From Epichloe hybrida (lineage: Eukaryota > Ascomycota > Sordariomycetes > Hypocreales > Clavicipitaceae), in contig JAFEKR010000005.1 of assembly GCA_019022495.1 (NCBI GenBank), positions 1,488,001 through 1,552,000 of the forward strand: a DNA stretch of 64,000 bases, written 5' to 3'. Shown one piece after another: positions 59,402 to 64,000 of this stretch. Below the pieces are notes generated by a model. That model was not told where the DNA came from. It searched no databases and saw only the letters and a program-made list of their open reading frames with translations. The number at the start of each line of letters is the position of its first letter. Positions within the stretch are counted from its first letter, which is position 1. The translations under genes were made by a program, and so were the position numbers.

Positions 59402-60172
59402 GATTCCGAGCTGCAGAGATGGAGGGCCTCGACAAGTAAATCGCCAAGGCGTGTGTAAAGGGACAGTACAGTAGGCTGGGATGACGAGTCGGAGGTACAA
59501 CAAGCTGGACCCTTGTTTTTTTTTTTTTTTTTTTTGGAATGTAAGTACCCATGTATCCATGTACCATGTACAGTGTACCATGTATCTAGGTACGGAGTCG
59601 TGTTGTGTATGGAGTCGACTCACATTTATGAGTAAGTCCCGCAATCCATTCATGCATCAAAGTTTTCGTACGGAGTAATACGTCGTACTCTGTCGTTTTC
59701 CCCGACACAGTATGACTTGCCAACTTCTTAGTCAGTTGATTAAACGGGGAGGTTGGCTTTCTGTCTCCGCTGATGTACTGCTGGTGTATAAGGTACTACC
59801 GTGAGCGTGTTGAAGACTCCCATTCTGTCTGTACCCGATACTTTGCTGCTCGGTGCCACGTCAACCTCCACACAGTCAGTCGGCTCGTCGTCGAACTCAA
59901 CCACATTCTCCCTCCTGCAATCCCTCCTGCAATCCTTCCTGTAACACGTCCTTCGCTGTCCGTCGCCGCCGCTTCTCTCTTCGATCCTTCGACCCTCCGC
60001 CTTCCGGCAGCCTGCCAACCCATGATCTCTCTGCCTCCGCCGTGAGGCTCGCGCAGGAGCTCCGTCCACTGTGAATGCATCTTGTTCTTTGCGTCCAACT
60101 GACCGACCCAATCCTGCGATCAAGACCTCCCAATCGACCCCGTTGCTCACATCGAGCCGTAACTTCCAAACC
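59402..60172. promoter_or_regulatory. shared divergent promoter, ARL3 / NHX1
   Basis: These 771 bases contain a T-run near 59516-59535, short ATGTACCATGTAC repeats near 59558-59585 and one TACGGAGTA 9-mer at 59669. A CTCCTGCAATCC tandem lies near 59910-59940. The NHX1 5' UTR probably fills the right end. Confidence 0.55.
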
Positions 60173-62567
60173 ATGCAGCAGGCTTCCGAAATCGCCGACA
60201 TGGGCTTTGCCCTTCTCCGTACGTCTTGTTACCTTCTCCCCACACAATGCGACCGATCAATGGATCAAGTAGACTGACATGGTCACAGGACGAGAAACTA
60301 GCGACAGTGATGGTTCGTTGGGTCCCTCAAACGATTTTTTTGCCATTTGATGTGCCTTGGGCCATGGTTGCGCCCGTGATTTAATACCATATACTAACGG
60401 GGAATCTTAAGAGGGCGATGGCGCGCAAAAGGAAGTTTTCGCCGCGTGGACCCTGTTCATCGCCATCATGTTGCTCATTGCCGCCTTCTTCACGAGCTAC
60501 ATGCTCCAGATCAAGAAAGTAACGGCGATCCACGAGACTGTCATTTCAATCTTTGCAGGTTCGTTCTACTGCGCGTCTTGCGACCTCGTCAACCCAAGTC
60601 AAGTCAACTTGGAGAAGCTCAAACGGACTAACACCAAGTCACACAATTCCCACAGGCATGACGGTCGGACTGATTCTCATTGTCACCTCGGGCGATTCGA
60701 TACGGAACCTCATCAACTTCGACTATCAAATCTTCTTCAATCTTCTTCTACCGCCGATTATTCTGTCCTCCGGCTACGAGTTACACCAAGCCAACTTCTT
60801 CCGCAACATCGGCACAATATTGACGTTCGCCTTTGCAGGCACCTTCTTGTCCGCCGTCGTCATTGGCCTGATTCTCTACGTCTTCGCCCTCATACCAGGC
60901 TCACTGAAGTTGTCCTTTGTCGATGCCATTTCCGTGGGAGCCACCTTGTCTGCCACGGACCCCGTCACAATCCTGGCCATCTTCAATACCTACAAAGTCG
61001 ACCCGAAGCTATACACCATTATTTTCGGCGAGTCCATCCTCAACGACGCCATTGCCATTGTCATTTTTGAGACGGCGCAGAAATACAACAAGGGTGAGGC
61101 CTCTAGCTACGGTGTTCTCAGCTTCTTCGAAGCCACGGGTATCTTCTTGCTCGTCTTCTTCGCCAGTCTGCTCATCGGTGTTGTGGTCGGTGTTGGTACC
61201 GCTCTGCTTCTCAAATTCACCTACCTCCGGCGATATAGCAAAATCGAAAGCTGTCTAATCTTCCTGATCGCCTATGCCACCTACTTTTTTTCACACGGCG
61301 TTCACCTATCCGGTAGGCACACCCCCCAGCGGCCAACTCGCACACAGTGTTGACATGCACACCCACACTCCATCCAATTGAACTCACTTCTTGCTGTCCG
61401 GGTCACCCCATGAATATCATCGTAATCATGACTAATTCCATCGTAGGTATCGTGTCTTTGCTCTTCTGCGGCATCACATTGAAGCACTACGCCTATTTCA
61501 ACATGTCTCGAAGAACCCAGCTCAGCACCAAGTACATCTTCCAGGTCATCTCGCAGCTGTCAGAGAACTTCATCTTCATCTACCTCGGCCTAGCCCTCTT
61601 CACCGACAATGCGCTGTCATTCGAGCCTCCCCTCATCATTGTGACAATCCTGGCCGTTTGCGCCGCTCGCTGGGTCGCCGTCTTCCCCCTATCCAAAGCC
61701 ATCAACTGGTTCATCCGATACCGCGCCCGCCGCCGTGGTCTCGAGGTCGGCGACGAGCTTCCCTACAACTACCAAGCCATGCTGTTCTGGGCTGGACTCC
61801 GAGGGGCCGTCGGTGTCGCGCTGGCCGCTCTGCTCACCGGCGAGAATGCGTACCCTCTCCGAGCCACCGTGCTGGTAGTGGTGGTGCTCACCGTCATCAT
61901 CTTTGGCGGCACCACGGCTCGCATGCTCGAAATCCAGGGCATCCGAACCGGCGTAGTCGAGGAGGTCGACAGCGACGACGAGTTCGACATCGAGACACTC
62001 CCGGGCGGTTTCCAGGGCAAACGCTCGGGCGGAGCCATGATCGGCTACGTTCCCCGTCGAAACGGCAACATTGCCCTGGGCAGCCTGGAAGAAGGTGGTC
62101 GGTCGGCAAGCTACGTCTCCGGCCACCGATCCCCCCATCTCGGCGGCACGGGCAGCGGCCACAACCCCCGCGGCAGAAGTCTCAGCCGCAAGAACTCGTC
62201 CGGCCGCACCCACCAAGATGTCGAGCGCGCAGACCTGCTCGGCCGCACCACGGGCGACTCGGACTTTGACGACGACATTGACACATCGGACCTCCCTCCG
62301 CCTGCGCGCCGCGCCCGCGCCAGTCCTCCCCCCCAACCAGCTTCCCGCTCCCAATCCCACCCCGACAGCGCCTTGATGAGTCCCTCCTCCGCCGAGCCAC
62401 CATCCACCAGCACCAACACCCCCATCACCGCCACGGGCGCCATCCGCCAGCTATGGAGCGCCGAAGACCCAGCCGGTTTGTTCAGACAACTAGACGAGGA
62501 CTTTATCAAGCCCAAGCTACTTCTTCACGGGGACGGAAACAAGCATGGCGGCGGGGGCGGACCTTGA
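60173..62567 (+). CDS. NHX1: endosomal Na+(K+)/H+ exchanger, NHX1/NHE family
   Basis: Five exons, 60173-60218, 60289-60312, 60412-60558, 60656-61312 and 61447-62567, encode 664 residues with all joins in frame. Exon 2 is only 24 bases. About twelve membrane helices run from residue ~35 to ~445. Family motifs are FFNLLLPPIILSSGYELH (amiloride-site region), SATDPVTILAIF and FGESILNDAIAIVIFE with the transport-site ND pair. FRGAVG appears as LRGAVGVALAALL. The C-terminal ~200 residues are a hydrophilic, Ser/Arg/Pro-rich cytosolic tail with acidic patches. Nhx1 exchanges Na+ or K+ for H+ across late-endosome and vacuole membranes, affecting lumenal pH and traffic. It may work with the Rab5 and Arl3 pathways also encoded here, but that is general cell biology, not evidence of linkage. 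Confidence 0.92.
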
Positions 62568-63145
62568 ACCCAACATCATGTATGTACATGGACGCAGTTA
62601 TGACGAGACGGAAGAGTTGAAAACGATGACGAGCATCACATTATACGGGAGTGTATCAAAATGGAGCCGCGCAACGTAGCTTGGTCGTATGGTGCACTTA
62701 TCCTGGACTGAAGACCACTATCGAATCGGCCATCCTGATGTGAAAAACGTGAACATTGTAGAAATCAGGTTGTCAATCAAGACTACAGACTCTCGGCAGT
62801 CACATCATCCACATAATAGTCACGAAGGAGGCTCCAGACACAAAATGTCATCATCTGCTTGCCTCTACGGGCAAAAATAGATTTAAAAAAAAAAAAAAAA
62901 GTGTCAAGATTGGGCCAGAAGCTCAATTGAGTCCCGGTCCAAAAATAATTATTATTATATACAGTTTTTTCTGTCTTCTCAGCCCACATCGTCGTGGAAC
63001 GACATAACCCATCAGCCCAGTCGTGTAAAAAGCGTTGACAAAGTGGTGCGGCGGCGCCCAGGAACAGGAACAGGAGCAGGAGCAGGAGCAGGAGCAGGAC
63101 CAACAAATCAACAAGGTTTTGAAGCAAGCACGTTTCGACGTCAAC
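62568..63145. other. convergent spacer with GGAGCA repeats
   Basis: The spacer lies between NHX1 and EAF1. It holds an A-run near 62884-62900 and a GGAACA/GGAGCA tandem at about 63060-63098. The repeat lies just outside the EAF1 stop codon. Confidence 0.55.
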
Positions 63146-64000
63146 CTATTGACCGCCGGGAGTTGCACTGCCGCTCGACTGGCGTTGGTGAGAGTGAGGC
63201 CCAGACTGAGCTGGACTGGCGGCCGGGCCGGGGGTTGGAGACGCTTGACTGCCGGCGCGCTGCTGAGCTTGTGCCACTTGTGCTGCCTGTGCTGCCTGTG
63301 CTGCCTGTGCCGCCGCCTTTTGCTGTGCTTGCTGCTGAAGTGCTGCCTGCTGCTGCTGCTGTGAACGAAGCAGCGCCGCATACTGATGAGGGCTCGTTGT
63401 CGCCGCAATGCTGTTGGCGAGACCAGTTTGTCCCGTTGCTCCGCCCCCGGCGGCAGAGTTCATGGCTGATTGTCGTTGGGCCATCATGACTCGCGTCAGC
63501 TGCTCCTGTGCCATTTGTCGCGACTGCTCCGGCGATAGCGTCAGGTTCTTGGCTCTGAGTGAGCTTTCCAGCGCGGCCAGTTGAGCCGCAACCCCAGCGG
63601 GGACTTGCGTGGGCATTCTTTGGCCGGGAGAGGCAGCGCTGATAGCGGGAGCAGGCATGTGTAGGCCGTTTGCTGGCGGTGAGCTGTGTCCATTAACTGC
63701 AGCCGCACTGTACTGTGCCATCATGGCTTGCGCAGCCGTCATGAAATTCTGCTGGTTGATGCCGTTGATGCTGTTGATGCTGTTGATGCTGTTGATGCCG
63801 TTCCGCAGCGGCGGCGGCGAATTGTGCTGACCGGCACCGGCAGCGGCAGCGGCCACGGCATTGCCTTGAATTTGGTGGATCTGGGCCCGTTGCTGTTCAG
63901 AGATGCGTTGAGCGCGAAGCATCAGGTTGGCGTCTGGCTGCTGATTAGGCATCGGCATTCTCTGCTGGTTTTGCAAGGCCGCTTGAATCTGAGCCTGCTG
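63146..64000 (-). CDS. EAF1: EAF1/VID21 (NuA4 scaffold), C-terminal part only
   Basis: A frame of 284 residues is open to the window end, so the N-terminus and the HSA and SANT domains lie outside. The visible part is low complexity: Gln-rich runs, NGINSINSINSING repeats, RMPMPNQQPDANLMLRAQRISEQQ, QMAQEQLTRVMMAQRQ and Ala/Gln tracts. This composition, and the PNQQPDANLML and SPEQSRQMAQEQLTR segments, resemble the C-terminus of filamentous fungal Eaf1, the platform subunit of the NuA4 histone acetyltransferase. Because it rests on a low-complexity tail, the name is tentative; another Gln-rich chromatin or Mediator protein is the main alternative. Confidence 0.6.
   Translation of the reverse strand, partial: QQAQIQAALQNQQRMPMPNQQPDANLMLRAQRISEQQRAQIHQIQGNAVAAAAAGAGQHNSPPPLRNGINSINSINSINGINQQNFMTAAQAMMAQYSAAAVNGHSSPPANGLHMPAPAISAASPGQRMPTQVPAGVAAQLAALESSLRAKNLTLSPEQSRQMAQEQLTRVMMAQRQSAMNSAAGGGATGQTGLANSIAATTSPHQYAALLRSQQQQQAALQQQAQQKAAAQAAQAAQAAQVAQAQQRAGSQASPTPGPAASPAQSGPHSHQRQSSGSATPGGQ

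Overview
The window comes from a filamentous ascomycete genome, most likely a sordariomycete of the Hypocreales type (inference from protein resemblance, not from a search). The support is: GT-AG introns of about 50-150 bases, often with a CTAAC-like branch site; a fungal-specific Zn2Cys6 regulator and fungal versions of housekeeping proteins; and transposon relics carrying the signature of repeat-induced point mutation (RIP), with TA dinucleotides in great excess and CA/TG depleted. No rRNA, tRNA or CRISPR was recognised.

Layout. Bases 1-9494 are a RIP-degraded transposon block: a Tad1-like LINE relic (about 1-7780), split at 2479-4429 by a hAT-like element with an exact 8-base target duplication and an internal ~100-base tandem array, then the 3' end and LTR of a copia element. 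Bases 9495-17074 form a small island of three genes: a citrate/anion-transporter-like permease, a secreted LVIVD-repeat (choice-of-anchor B type) protein and an acyl-protein-thioesterase-like hydrolase. An inverted second copy of the same copia end (17075-17928) and a truncated gypsy element (17929-21230) close the island.

From 21418 onward lies a conserved, mostly housekeeping segment: a RING-RGG-SR protein, Rab5/Ypt5, KRI1, a Zn2Cys6 factor, then a gene-poor stretch (33-41.8 kb) holding a 449-base Mutator-like MITE with an exact 9-base target duplication. After it come separase, a mitochondrial membrane protein, a SIRT4-like sirtuin, a mitochondrial CDF metal transporter, xylulokinase, CWC15, RRP45, ARL3, NHX1 and the C-terminus of EAF1, cut by the window end.

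Strands alternate strongly, giving five head-to-head pairs with shared 436-771 base promoters: Rab5/KRI1, separase/mitochondrial protein, sirtuin/CDF, CWC15/RRP45 and ARL3/NHX1. Many genes serve core processes (ribosome biogenesis, splicing, RNA decay, endosome-Golgi traffic, chromosome segregation). I see no biosynthetic cluster, defence system or clearly new pathway. The most unusual material is in the mobile elements, the promoter repeats and the RING-SR protein. Exon joins were worked out by hand from splice consensus, reading frame and family resemblance; no transcript data were available.
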